This document shows positions 1-9,600 of a stretch of DNA of 24,877 bases, one piece after another. Position 1 is the stretch's first letter, and every line of letters starts with the position of its first letter. Position numbers and translations under genes: made by a program. Under the pieces are notes generated by a model. The model was not told where the DNA came from. It saw only the letters and a program-made list of their open reading frames with translations, and ran no database searches. Origin of the DNA: a virus. The stretch covers positions 1-24,877 of IMG/VR virus record IMGVR_UViG_3300022929_000189; one strand, given 5' to 3'.

Positions 1-23
1 TACTAAGAGTATTAGACAGATAA
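1..23 (+). CDS. 3' end of a preceding gene, possibly tail tubular protein A (gp11)
   Basis: The frame starting at base 3 reads LRVLDR and then stops at TAA 21-23, just before the gp12 start at 27. In T7-like phages the gene directly before gp12 is gp11, so this is probably its C-terminus. Only six codons are visible and no motif can be checked, so the identity rests on gene order alone. Confidence 0.3.
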
Positions 24-26
24 GAG

Positions 27-3000
27 ATGCCTCTGTTAGTAAACAGTGTACCGAATCTCGCACAGGGCGTATCACAACAGCCTGACAATCTCAGGTATCC
101 CGGTCAGTGTGACGAACAAATAAACGCTTGGGCTACTGTTGTTGAGGGTCTGGTAAAGAGACCACCTACTACATACACAAAGAAGATCGGAGATAGTGAT
201 CCAGGTGTTAACTTATTCACACACTTCGTAAAGAGAGATGAACAGAATAAGTACTGTGTAACAGTATCGTTGGGTAACAGCGTATCGATTGGACAAGTAG
301 GTGTTATTGATCTTGAGACGGGTAACAATGTATCGGTATCTGTAACTTCTATAGCTTCTATTTATCTTAGTGGTATCAGTAATCCGTTAGCAGACTTACG
401 AGCATTGACGGTAGCTGACTATACGTTCCTTGTTAATAACAAAAAAGAGGTAGCTAAAGATACGCAATCTTACAGTAGTATACCGGATAGAGAAGCACTT
501 ATTGTTGTTAAGTTGGGGGATTACGAGAAATACTACAGTATATATATTGATGATACTTTAGTCCCATTCACTACTTTACATGGTGGACATAACAACCCTG
601 GAAGTTTTTCAGCTACTTATTTAAGTGGTGATCCATCACAAAAAGGAGCGGATACCGAGTTGATTGCACAAGACTTAGCTGCGTTACTATCAGCACAATA
701 CTCCTCTACTAGAACAGGTATTACAGATATTTCTTTTACCAGCGGTACGGGTAATAGCGGTTGGTTACAAGGTGATATTAAAACTTTAAGAATTAGAAGA
801 GTTTCTGGAGGTTTCGGAGGAGTATCAGTACCTACTTTATTATCCGTGGATGCTGATGATTACCCTAAGCGTTTAGAGTTTGGACTTAAGCAGACCGTAG
901 GTGGTGTAGATAATACATCTGCTAAAGGATTTTGCGAAGTATTAAATGGTGTTATAACTGATTTTATATTTACACATAACGGAAACGACTACGATACAGA
1001 CACCACAACAAATCCTCTATCTGTAATATTAACACAAAAAGCTTTTGTTGATGATACTTGGAGACCTATTTTTGGGAACTCTCCAGTACCTCCTGACACT
1101 ATCACACCTACGCCACCTACAACCGGTAATATAGCTCCTTTCATAATCGAAGTAGAAGGTAGTATTATACGCATTAGGAAGACTATAAATGTATCAAATG
1201 GGGGTACTAATTATTTACTTAAAGAAGAGCATGTATCCACATCAGATAATGAACCAGGAACTGGTCAAGCTTGGGAGGATTTTTGGGAAGAGACTACTAG
1301 TACTGCTGGTCTAGTTGCTTGGTCAAGTGGTGTTGAATATACCAAGGGTGAAGACTTTACCGTAAGAACCTCAGATGGTTTAAGTAGCGAGGGATTAGGT
1401 ACTGTATATAAAGAAGTATCTAGTATCACTGATTTACCTAAGCAATGTTTTAACAACTTTGTAGTAAAGGTCATAGGAGACGCTGATATAGATCAAGATG
1501 ATTACTATGTTAGATTTAGCACGAAAGATAAAGAAAGATTTGGGGATGGTACTTGGATAGAAACTGTAGGTTGGGAACAAGACGAGAATAAGACTGGAGT
1601 ACTAGGAGGTATACAAACTAAACTTGATGCTACCACTATGCCTATCACGCTTATTCCCGTGTTTACAGGTAACGATGTTACATCTTTTAAGTTACAAACT
1701 CCTGAAGAAGACAGCACAGCTATACCTCCTTTTAAAACTGGTTGGAGAACTAGAGTGGCTGGTGATGACAATACCAACCCATTCCCAAGCTTTGTAGGCG
1801 GTACAATCAACGATGTCTTCTTCTTTAAGAACCGTTTAGGATTCCTCACAGATAGTAATGTTATCTTCTCCGAAGCAGATGAATACTTTAACTTCTTCCG
1901 TACTACTACACAGCAGCTACTAGACAGTGCACCGATAGACGTTGGATTGAGCCACACAAAGGTAGCGATCCTTGAACACGCTGTACCATTCCAAGAGAAG
2001 CTGATGTTATTTAGTCAAGGGTCACAGTTTGTACTTCGTGGAGCAGATGTGTTATCACCTAAGACTGTATCTATATCTCCTGTTACTGAGTACGATATAT
2101 CAGACAGTGTACAACCAATAGCTCTAGGTAATTATATATACTTCACTTTTAGACGGAATGACTTTGAGGGGATGTACGAATACTTTGTTGATAACAACAC
2201 AGAGACATTCCACAGCGAAGAGATAACCTCACAGATTCCTAAGTACATAACAAAACAAGTAGAGAAGATAGCTGGTTCACAAGCAGAGAATACTATTGTT
2301 GTTGGTACAAGCGGAGATCGTAATACGTTGTTTGTGTATAAGTACTTCTGGTCGAACAAAGAAAAGATACAAAGTGCTTGGATGAAGTTTACCTTTGGTC
2401 GGGAGGTACGAGGGTTTGACTTTATCGACAGTAACTTGCATCTGTTTACTAAGGACGACGACGGGTTACACCTTGAGAAGCTTACACTTGAAGACGGTAT
2501 AAAAGATGCTGGGTTAGACTATACGTTATACTTAGACAGTAAGATAGATGGTAGTACATTAACTACTAGCTACGACGCACCGTCTAAGACTACTACGATA
2601 AGTGGGTTTCCTTACGATCCAGTAGATGTTATCATCTATACTAAAACAGGTAATAAAGTAACATTCACTAAGACAACAAGTACAACAGGTACAGTTGGTG
2701 GTGATCTTACATCTATAGATTTCGTAGCTGGTATCCCGTACAATATGTTGTACAGGTTCTCCGATCAAACACTTAAGCAACCAACAGAGCGTGGAGGACG
2801 AAGTGCATCCGATTACGCTTTTCAAACGATCCGTAACGGTAGCTTGAACTACGCAGAGACTGGACACTTCACTGTAGAAGTAACTCCGAAGTTCAGAGAC
2901 AAGTATACATACGCATTTAATCCTGACATCGTCGGTGCTAACTTAACACTTAATGCTTTTACCCCACAGGACGGTCACTTCCGATTCCCTGTACAGTGTC

Positions 3001-3113
3001 AACCTAACGAAGCAAAGATAGAAGTTGTTACCGATTCTGCTTTACCAGTTAAGCTATTAGCGGCAGAGTTTGAATCGATGATGATACCAAGGAGCAGACG
3101 TTATGGAGCTTAG
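27..3113 (+). CDS. Tail tubular protein B / tail nozzle (T7 gp12-like)
   Basis: Structural tail nozzle that closes the short podoviral tail and carries the fibers. The N-terminus (NSVPNLAQGVSQQPDNLRYP, then a conserved EGLVKRPPT) matches the family signature of T7 gp12, where ISQQPDILRYP is followed by EGLQKRPP. The protein is 1028 aa against 794 in T7. The extra length is spread over a Thr/Gly/Ser-rich central part (about residues 200-480), and the C-terminal half keeps the more familiar order, with FFKNRLGFL near residue 595. The start is the first ATG after the upstream stop; only a weak TAAGAG sits directly against it. The 3' end overlaps the next gene by 11 nt, which suggests translational coupling. 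Codon use is even along the gene and I see no frameshift. The identity is secure. Confidence 0.95.
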   Translation: MPLLVNSVPNLAQGVSQQPDNLRYPGQCDEQINAWATVVEGLVKRPPTTYTKKIGDSDPGVNLFTHFVKRDEQNKYCVTVSLGNSVSIGQVGVIDLETGNNVSVSVTSIASIYLSGISNPLADLRALTVADYTFLVNNKKEVAKDTQSYSSIPDREALIVVKLGDYEKYYSIYIDDTLVPFTTLHGGHNNPGSFSATYLSGDPSQKGADTELIAQDLAALLSAQYSSTRTGITDISFTSGTGNSGWLQGDIKTLRIRRVSGGFGGVSVPTLLSVDADDYPKRLEFGLKQTVGGVDNTSAKGFCEVLNGVITDFIFTHNGNDYDTDTTTNPLSVILTQKAFVDDTWRPIFGNSPVPPDTITPTPPTTGNIAPFIIEVEGSIIRIRKTINVSNGGTNYLLKEEHVSTSDNEPGTGQAWEDFWEETTSTAGLVAWSSGVEYTKGEDFTVRTSDGLSSEGLGTVYKEVSSITDLPKQCFNNFVVKVIGDADIDQDDYYVRFSTKDKERFGDGTWIETVGWEQDENKTGVLGGIQTKLDATTMPITLIPVFTGNDVTSFKLQTPEEDSTAIPPFKTGWRTRVAGDDNTNPFPSFVGGTINDVFFFKNRLGFLTDSNVIFSEADEYFNFFRTTTQQLLDSAPIDVGLSHTKVAILEHAVPFQEKLMLFSQGSQFVLRGADVLSPKTVSISPVTEYDISDSVQPIALGNYIYFTFRRNDFEGMYEYFVDNNTETFHSEEITSQIPKYITKQVEKIAGSQAENTIVVGTSGDRNTLFVYKYFWSNKEKIQSAWMKFTFGREVRGFDFIDSNLHLFTKDDDGLHLEKLTLEDGIKDAGLDYTLYLDSKIDGSTLTTSYDAPSKTTTISGFPYDPVDVIIYTKTGNKVTFTKTTSTTGTVGGDLTSIDFVAGIPYNMLYRFSDQTLKQPTERGGRSASDYAFQTIRNGSLNYAETGHFTVEVTPKFRDKYTYAFNPDIVGANLTLNAFTPQDGHFRFPVQCQPNEAKIEVVTDSALPVKLLAAEFESMMIPRSRRYGA

Positions 3114-3549
3114 GATAGATGAAGCACAACCTGATATGGATGCTGTTGATCTGTATGAAGACTTACGGGAAGAAGATATGTTAGAGATACTCGGACTTAT
3201 GCACCACCCACGAGACGCTGTTATTATGTCTTACGCATGTAGTACAAAGTGCTACAGTGTAAAAGATGAGATGAATAACTTATACTGTTCTTTTGGTGTA
3301 GCTACTATCAACGGTACGAATATCGGAAGTGCTTGGTTATTAGGTACTAGAAGATTACCAAGGATCAAGAAGTTCTTTTTGAAACACTCAGCGGAACGCA
3401 TGATGGACTTGTTAGATGGGTTTGATTATCTGACGAACTATGTGATGCGTAGTAACAAGTTGAGTATTAAATGGTTGGAGTGGTTAGGTGCAGAGTTTAA
3501 CGATTGTCAGTACGAAGGCTATCTGTCATTTATATTAGAGAGGAAGTAA
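3103..3549 (+). CDS. gp13-like internal virion protein A / GNAT-like protein
   Basis: A 148-aa protein in the position and size of T7 gp13 (138 aa), between nozzle gp12 and internal virion protein gp14. In T7, gp13 is needed for assembly of the internal core and may leave the virion. The sequence has the look of this small acetyltransferase-fold family: a central strand region (SFGVATINGTNIGSAWLLGT) and a C-terminal NKLSIKWLEWLGAEF, which resembles the last helix-strand motif of GNAT enzymes. Acetyl-CoA binding residues are not evident, so enzymatic activity should not be assumed. The ATG at 3103 is inside the end of gp12 and is preceded by AAGGAG with good spacing. It lies in the virion operon, with gp14 starting 5 nt after the stop. 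Confidence 0.75.
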   Translation: MELRIDEAQPDMDAVDLYEDLREEDMLEILGLMHHPRDAVIMSYACSTKCYSVKDEMNNLYCSFGVATINGTNIGSAWLLGTRRLPRIKKFFLKHSAERMMDLLDGFDYLTNYVMRSNKLSIKWLEWLGAEFNDCQYEGYLSFILERK

Positions 3550-3554
3550 TTGTT

Positions 3555-4154
3555 ATGTGTTTTGCAGCAATAGGAGCAGCGTTATTACCAGCAGGGGCAT
3601 CGGCAGCGGCAGCAACTTCAGCAGGTATTGCGGCTGTAGGTACTGCGGTTAGCGTAGCCTCATCCGGTCTTCAATACGCAGGACAACAACAGCAAGCTAA
3701 GGCACAGGCTAAGTATCAGAAACAAGCACAAGAAGCCGAGCGTCAGAGATTCCTACAAGAGCAGTCCGCTATACGTTTAAAAGAAGCACAAGAACAAACA
3801 GCAGCTAACGAAGAACTTGCTGATATAGCTAGACGCACACAAGCTGCAATGGGAACGGCGACGGCAGTGGCGGCTAATCGTGGTATTACTGGATTATCTT
3901 TAGAGGCATTATACGATGATATAACACGACAAGCTGGTGATGTTCAATTTAGATTAGCACAGCAACAAGGCTTCAGGGAAACTGCTACAGGTATGGCTTT
4001 GGAGCAAGCTGGGTTCGCAACTCAACAACGTCAGATAGGACTTAATAAACCGATCAAAAGACCTAGCCTAGCGTTAGCGGGTATGCAAGCGTTGAGTGGT
4101 AGCATCGAAGCTTACGGTAGAGGAAGACAGATAGGTGCTACTTACGAAGATTAA
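3555..4154 (+). CDS. Internal virion protein B (T7 gp14-like)
   Basis: Ejectosome component of 199 aa (T7 gp14 has 196). In T7 it is ejected first and forms the pore in the outer membrane. It begins MCFAAIG, comparable with the MCWAA start of T7 gp14, followed by a small-residue-rich hydrophobic stretch (about residues 4-45). A long Gln/Ala/Glu-rich amphipathic region follows (about 47-150) with AAMGTATAVAANRGITG, reminiscent of the conserved IRAAIGESMLEGSS region of T7. The ATG at 3555 was chosen over an in-frame upstream start at 3504, which lies inside gp13, because AGAGGAAG sits about 11 nt before it and the family starts with MC. Only one base separates its stop from the gp15 start. Confidence 0.85.
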   Translation: MCFAAIGAALLPAGASAAAATSAGIAAVGTAVSVASSGLQYAGQQQQAKAQAKYQKQAQEAERQRFLQEQSAIRLKEAQEQTAANEELADIARRTQAAMGTATAVAANRGITGLSLEALYDDITRQAGDVQFRLAQQQGFRETATGMALEQAGFATQQRQIGLNKPIKRPSLALAGMQALSGSIEAYGRGRQIGATYED

Positions 4155-4155
4155 T

Positions 4156-6654
4156 ATGACTGAGTTATTTAAGAAACCTAAGCTTCAAGCTACTGTTAGT
4201 CCATCAGGCTGGCGTAGTATAAAAGTACAAACTCAACAAGCTGCAGAATCTCCTTTAGGGAATCTAGCTAAGGCTCTCGGAGTTACTAGTCAAATCAGCC
4301 AACAAGTCGCTGGTATACAAGCTTTTGAATATAAGCAAGGAGTTAAAGAAGGACAGATAGCAGCAGCTTCCGCAGACTTAGACGAAGCATTAAAAGGTTT
4401 TGATACAGTAGGCGAAGACTTAGTAGAGAAAGGATTGATGCCGAGGTCGCAGTTAACTGGTTATCAAGTAGGATTCAGGAAGCAAACAGGAAGAAGAGAA
4501 GCTAAGTCTAATCTAAATGCAGCACTCAACAAAAGACTTAACGAAGTAGATTTAAACCCTGAAACAGGCAACTACGATGTTATCCAGCAAATAATTCAGG
4601 AAGAAGAGACTGCTGCTATTGAAAGACTTCGTAAAGCTGGTGGAGGTGAGTTGGCGTTACAAGGTTTTAGTGAGTATTCAGCTGAAATAAAAGACAGGTT
4701 TACATTACAAGCTACAGAAGCAAGGCATAAAGCTATAGATAAATTTAACAAAAGTATGCACACGGCTGATCTTAATAACGACTTCAGCGATCGTGCGGGT
4801 ATGTTAGAGACTGAGGAAGATGTAAATAGTTTCAAAGCCGATTTAAAAACTAGGATGGATGAAATTCATACTAAATCTAAAATACCTAAGTCGGAAGTTA
4901 TTGAGTTAGTGTGGAATAATTTCGCTTCTCCTACTATTAGAGGTTTGTTATCCGGTGAGAACCCACAACCAGATAGAGCTGAAGAATTATTAAACACTAT
5001 ATCTGACATTGAAACAGTTAAAGGTGCTAAGTTAGGTAACATCAATAGACAGGGTGCTGCGATAAAATCAACAGCTACGTCGTTTAGGGATCAGATAGCT
5101 AAAGCTAGAGAGAAAATAGAGAACGACACTCCTGATATAGCTGATAGAATAAAACGTGAATACGGAGTCAACGCTCCGGCTATTGCTAGTGGTCCATCCG
5201 GTGATCCGATTATAGATGAAAGGTCAGTTAGGGAGATAACAGCTCAGTTAGTACACGCTGGTTATACCGAAGAAGAAGCTGGTGAGATAGCCACGCAAGT
5301 ATATAGCGAGAGCGATGTAGCAGGGTACACTAGATATTTAAGTAAGTTCTTAGATAACGAAGCCACTAGAGAAGCGTTCGGTGATGCATTCATGTCTTTC
5401 TCTCGAATGCGTTTAGAGCAAGCACAGCTTGGTTCTATGTATCTAACAAATAAAGAACAAGAACAGTTGGCTGAGAAGTATAGAACTTTAAAAGAAACCA
5501 ACCCTGAATTAAGCCCTGCTGAGTTTTTGAATACTGGAGGTGATGGCTTAAAGCTAGGACCAATAACAGATAAACAAGCTCGTGCTGCTATAGGCAGTAT
5601 TGATATAGAGTATCAGAAAAAGAAATGGTGGAATGCTACGGAAGCTAAAAAAGTAGGAGCATCTTCTTACAGAAATAGATTAAGAACGAATACTGAAGCT
5701 CTATATATGAAGAGTGGTGTATTACCTACTGGAATCAAAACAAAAATAGATCAATTAATAGAACCGTACGAGACGACTTTCCTTAACCTTTATAACGATT
5801 TAACAAGAGAAGCAGCTGCTGCTATAGACCCAGACAATCCAGATAGGGAGCAGTTAATGATTGAAAAGGAGAAGGAAATAAGCGAGAAATTAATTGGCAG
5901 GTTTACTAGATTACAGGAAACTATAAAAACAGTAACGGATCAGGAAACAAAAAGAAAAGCTCAAGTAGGTTTTGACGCAGATGAATTTAATGAAAACCTA
6001 AAAGAAGCCGAAGAGAACGTTAAGAGCTTACATGGATTTTGGTCGAATCTTTTAGGGGTTCCCGCAATGAAGCAAGCCATCTTTGACATAGGAGCACCTG
6101 CATCATTTTTAGGAATAGGCGGCGTTTTTGAAGTAGAGGCTGATCCATCATTAACTTTAGCTGAAAGAGATTTTGAATTTAGACAATTAACTGGAGCACG
6201 TTCTCCTTTAAGAAGTAAAGCTTTAGAAGCTGCCGAAAAGTTTGAAATATCTTTAAGGGATGAAGCCGGGTTAATACAATCGTTCGATGATAAGGAAGCT
6301 CCGCAAGCGTACAAAGATACTGTTAAGTTATTAAGAAAAAGATTTGGTTATAGATCAATAGATCAAGTTCCAGATTACGATCCGACTGATCCTTTAGATT
6401 GGAGACTTACACCTGTTGTAGGTAATGAGGAGGATTTAAGGGCTGTATATACTGCGTACAAAGAAGAATTGGAATCATATTATAAACTACCCATACAAGA
6501 GCAGAATATAGAAGAGGGTAAGTTTTCAACTCTTCGTAAAATGCGTGATAAGTTTGGTGTATTTGATCCACCTGTTAAGGGTCCTGATGGTAACTTAACT
6601 ATGGAATCTTTGCGTTTATTTATTGCAACTCAAAGAAGTTTGTTTAATCAATAG
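4156..6654 (+). CDS. Internal virion protein C (T7 gp15-like)
   Basis: Second ejectosome protein, 832 aa against 747 in T7. In T7, gp15 builds the periplasmic tunnel with gp16 and helps to pull DNA into the cell. The assignment rests on position between gp14-like and gp16-like genes, on size, and on composition: almost entirely helical, rich in Glu, Lys, Ala and Gln, with no membrane segment or signal peptide. The N-terminus (KKPKLQATVSPSGWRSIKVQ) and the following Gln/Ala stretch resemble gp15 homologues in marine podoviruses. The ATG at 4156 lies one base after the gp14 stop; an in-frame TTG at 4135 lies inside gp14. Only a weak GAAG precedes the start, so translation is probably coupled to gp14. 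Confidence 0.85.
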   Translation: MTELFKKPKLQATVSPSGWRSIKVQTQQAAESPLGNLAKALGVTSQISQQVAGIQAFEYKQGVKEGQIAAASADLDEALKGFDTVGEDLVEKGLMPRSQLTGYQVGFRKQTGRREAKSNLNAALNKRLNEVDLNPETGNYDVIQQIIQEEETAAIERLRKAGGGELALQGFSEYSAEIKDRFTLQATEARHKAIDKFNKSMHTADLNNDFSDRAGMLETEEDVNSFKADLKTRMDEIHTKSKIPKSEVIELVWNNFASPTIRGLLSGENPQPDRAEELLNTISDIETVKGAKLGNINRQGAAIKSTATSFRDQIAKAREKIENDTPDIADRIKREYGVNAPAIASGPSGDPIIDERSVREITAQLVHAGYTEEEAGEIATQVYSESDVAGYTRYLSKFLDNEATREAFGDAFMSFSRMRLEQAQLGSMYLTNKEQEQLAEKYRTLKETNPELSPAEFLNTGGDGLKLGPITDKQARAAIGSIDIEYQKKKWWNATEAKKVGASSYRNRLRTNTEALYMKSGVLPTGIKTKIDQLIEPYETTFLNLYNDLTREAAAAIDPDNPDREQLMIEKEKEISEKLIGRFTRLQETIKTVTDQETKRKAQVGFDADEFNENLKEAEENVKSLHGFWSNLLGVPAMKQAIFDIGAPASFLGIGGVFEVEADPSLTLAERDFEFRQLTGARSPLRSKALEAAEKFEISLRDEAGLIQSFDDKEAPQAYKDTVKLLRKRFGYRSIDQVPDYDPTDPLDWRLTPVVGNEEDLRAVYTAYKEELESYYKLPIQEQNIEEGKFSTLRKMRDKFGVFDPPVKGPDGNLTMESLRLFIATQRSLFNQ

Positions 6655-6659
6655 CTGCT

Positions 6660-9600
6660 ATGGCGAAACCTGAAGACGATGATTGGTGGGCTTCTACTGC
6701 TCCTACTTCTGTAAGTATACCTCAAGACATATTTAACGGGGCATCTGATGATGAATGGTGGGAGAGCACGAAACCACAAGTAAGCCACACAACATTAGAC
6801 CCTACGCCTGAAGAAGTAGAAGACGATGACTACTGGAATGGTTTTACATCATGGGCTAGGAGACAGGGACCAGTAACTAGAACTCTAGGTCGTATACCAG
6901 TAAGAGCAGGTGAGGATTTATACAACGCCCTCAATGACTACTTCGAGTTTTCTACTAGAGCCAACTGGGAGGATGAAATCTTTGATGAACCGCAAAGTGC
7001 AGTAGAAGATATAACAGCAGAGATAGGGTCTTGGTTAGGTACGTTTTGGATACCCGGAGGTGCTGCTGCTAAGATAGCTACCTCAGTAAGTAAGGCTACT
7101 GGCATAACTAAGAAGGCTACGAAACTTTCGGGATTAATATCTACAACAGCTAAAGGAAAGAAGGCGGTAAGAGTAGGACAGATAGCTGCTGAAGGTGCTT
7201 TGAGGGGTGCAGTAGCTGATTATATAACAACAGACGTAGAAGACTTGGAGGGAAGCTTAGCTATACAACGTAGGTTAGAGGCTACAATAGAAGGTGGGTT
7301 ATTAGGTGCTGGCGTTAACTTAACCACGTTTGGAATAGGAAGACATGTTAGTTTAGCTTGGCGTAAGTTCAGAGCGTTAAAGAGAGTAAGGCAAGCATCT
7401 GAAGGTAAAGCGGACCCGGTAGTTGCGTTAAAAGAATTAAAGAAAGTAATCGAAGACGAGAATCAAATAAAGGACGACGTACTTGCAGAACTCAAACCTA
7501 ACGACGATTTAGTAGATGAAGCTGATCCAGAACTTAATAAAATTTTCGATGAAGAACCAGCACCTAAAGTAGAGGAACCTAAACCTCCAGTTGAAGAAGT
7601 AGCTAAAGAAGTAGGAGAACCTAAAGCTGCCGAACCGACCCCACCTAAGGTAGAGAAAGACCCCGAACTTCAAATAGAAGAGTACATAGATAGAGCTACT
7701 AGTCTACCAGACCAAATAAGAAGGATGGTGACTTTAGAGCACGGCGTAGCTACACGCTTAAACCCTAAGATAAATAACTTAATCGAATTACTAAACAAAG
7801 GTGATACAGAGAACGTAAGGAAGTTAGTATCGACACTAGAGGTTGACATTAGAAGATATAGAAAACTAATGGAAATTAGAGCTAGGGCTGGTAAGATAAC
7901 TGGACAATCTCTTCGGGCGTTTGCTGCCGATCCTTTAGATTTCTTTAGTAAGTCAATGACATACAAGCCTGAAGTTATTAGAAGAATGAATCAGATAGAT
8001 AGTCTTCTGAGATTAACTAGAGATGTTAAGGCTGGTAAGATAAAAGATGATGTTATAATTAAAGAACTAAATAGAGAGATAGCAGATGTTGAAAATGTTA
8101 TAAAAGGAAAGTCCTTAGCAGATGCCTTGAATGATTCTTTTGGTATAACTGTAGATGATTCTGTTACTACTATTTGGGGTAATTATAAATCAAGAATAGC
8201 TAAGAATGTCGCTAATACTCTAAAGAAAAAATCACCACAACAGAAAGCTACTTTAGATATATTCTCTACAAGGATAACAAAAACATTATCAGATGCAGTA
8301 AAATCTGACACTAAGATAGCTAAGAAGGTTTCGTCTGTATTAGATAATGTACAAGATATATTAGCTAATCCGGAGAAATACAGGGAATCTATATCTAAAA
8401 CAATCAAAGAAATAACCGACGCTAAGAATATAAAAGCGGAGGATAAGAGTAAAGCTATAGCTACCTTAACTGATTTAGTGGAGGGTAAAGAAGGCAAAAG
8501 ATTGTTTGATTTGTTACCTAATAGAGAAAAGTTAGTTTCTAAAATAATTAACGAAGAGCTAGATGAAATAGGAACCTCCTTAACTAAAGCTATTAAAGAT
8601 GGAACTGAGAGAGAATTACTTGAGCAAGTGGTTAGAAAAATATCAGATAAAACTGATTTAGGCCCAATAGAAAAAGAAGTGTTACTGGATCATGTTCGAG
8701 CTGATTTAAGTAATTCTTTAGCTGAGATGCGAGACCAAGTCATTCGTAAGTTTCGTTCTAAAGAGTTGTTTCAAAAGTTTAATTTACGAGCAAACATACG
8801 GGAACTAGATGAGATGTCAGATAAAAGCATCAAGGAAATACGAGAGTATCTATCTAGGAAAGTAGGAGAGAAACAAACCCCAGCCGATATAAAAGCGTTA
8901 CAAGCGGAAGCTCGTGAGGCTCTTAAAGTTTTAAAGGATAAAGTAAAGCAAGCGGATATAGACGCTGAGAATGAACTTACTAAAAGATTCGTTAAAGAAT
9001 TATCCGGTATGCAGGAGTTTGATATAAGTGCGATGGGTAACTTTGAACTTATGTTGAGAGCGTTTGAAAAGCTACGTTTAAACATGATGTTATTCAGCCC
9101 TAGAACTTGGTTGGTCGGAGTACCTTCTGCTGCTTTTAATGTGGCTTACCAACCTTTACAACAGTCTGTTAAAACTTTTATTAAAGCTAAAACTAATCCA
9201 TTTGAAAATATATCTACAGCTAAAGCATTTAAATTAGCACAAGCTGAGATACAGGGGATGAGTGAATACTTCTCAAACTACACTATGTTCTGGGAGTTAA
9301 TAAAAGAAACATACAGAAATAACGGGCAGTCAGCTATACTCCCCAGATCATTCAGAAGACACGAAGAAGATTTAATTGAAGCAGGTACAGGTGCGGTAGA
9401 ATCAAAACCACTAAAGGTTACATTTAAAGATAAGAAGAAACTAGCTGAACTAATTCGTAAGTACGGTGTTAAAAACGAAGCTAACGAAAAAGGGTTTAGG
9501 AAGTTTATGTTAGAATTGGTGGAGGGTGAACCTACTACGCAGATGGGACGGATACTCGATCCAGTATTTTCTATTAGCTTTAGGGCTATGGGTATATTAG

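Noticed and set aside
1505-1957. 150-codon minus-strand frame inside gp12
   Set aside because: It is opposite a secure tail gene, with no ribosome binding site and no motif.
6660-7400. Lytic transglycosylase domain in gp16
   Set aside because: Expected from T7, but no catalytic Glu motif or fold-like pattern is visible in the N-terminus.
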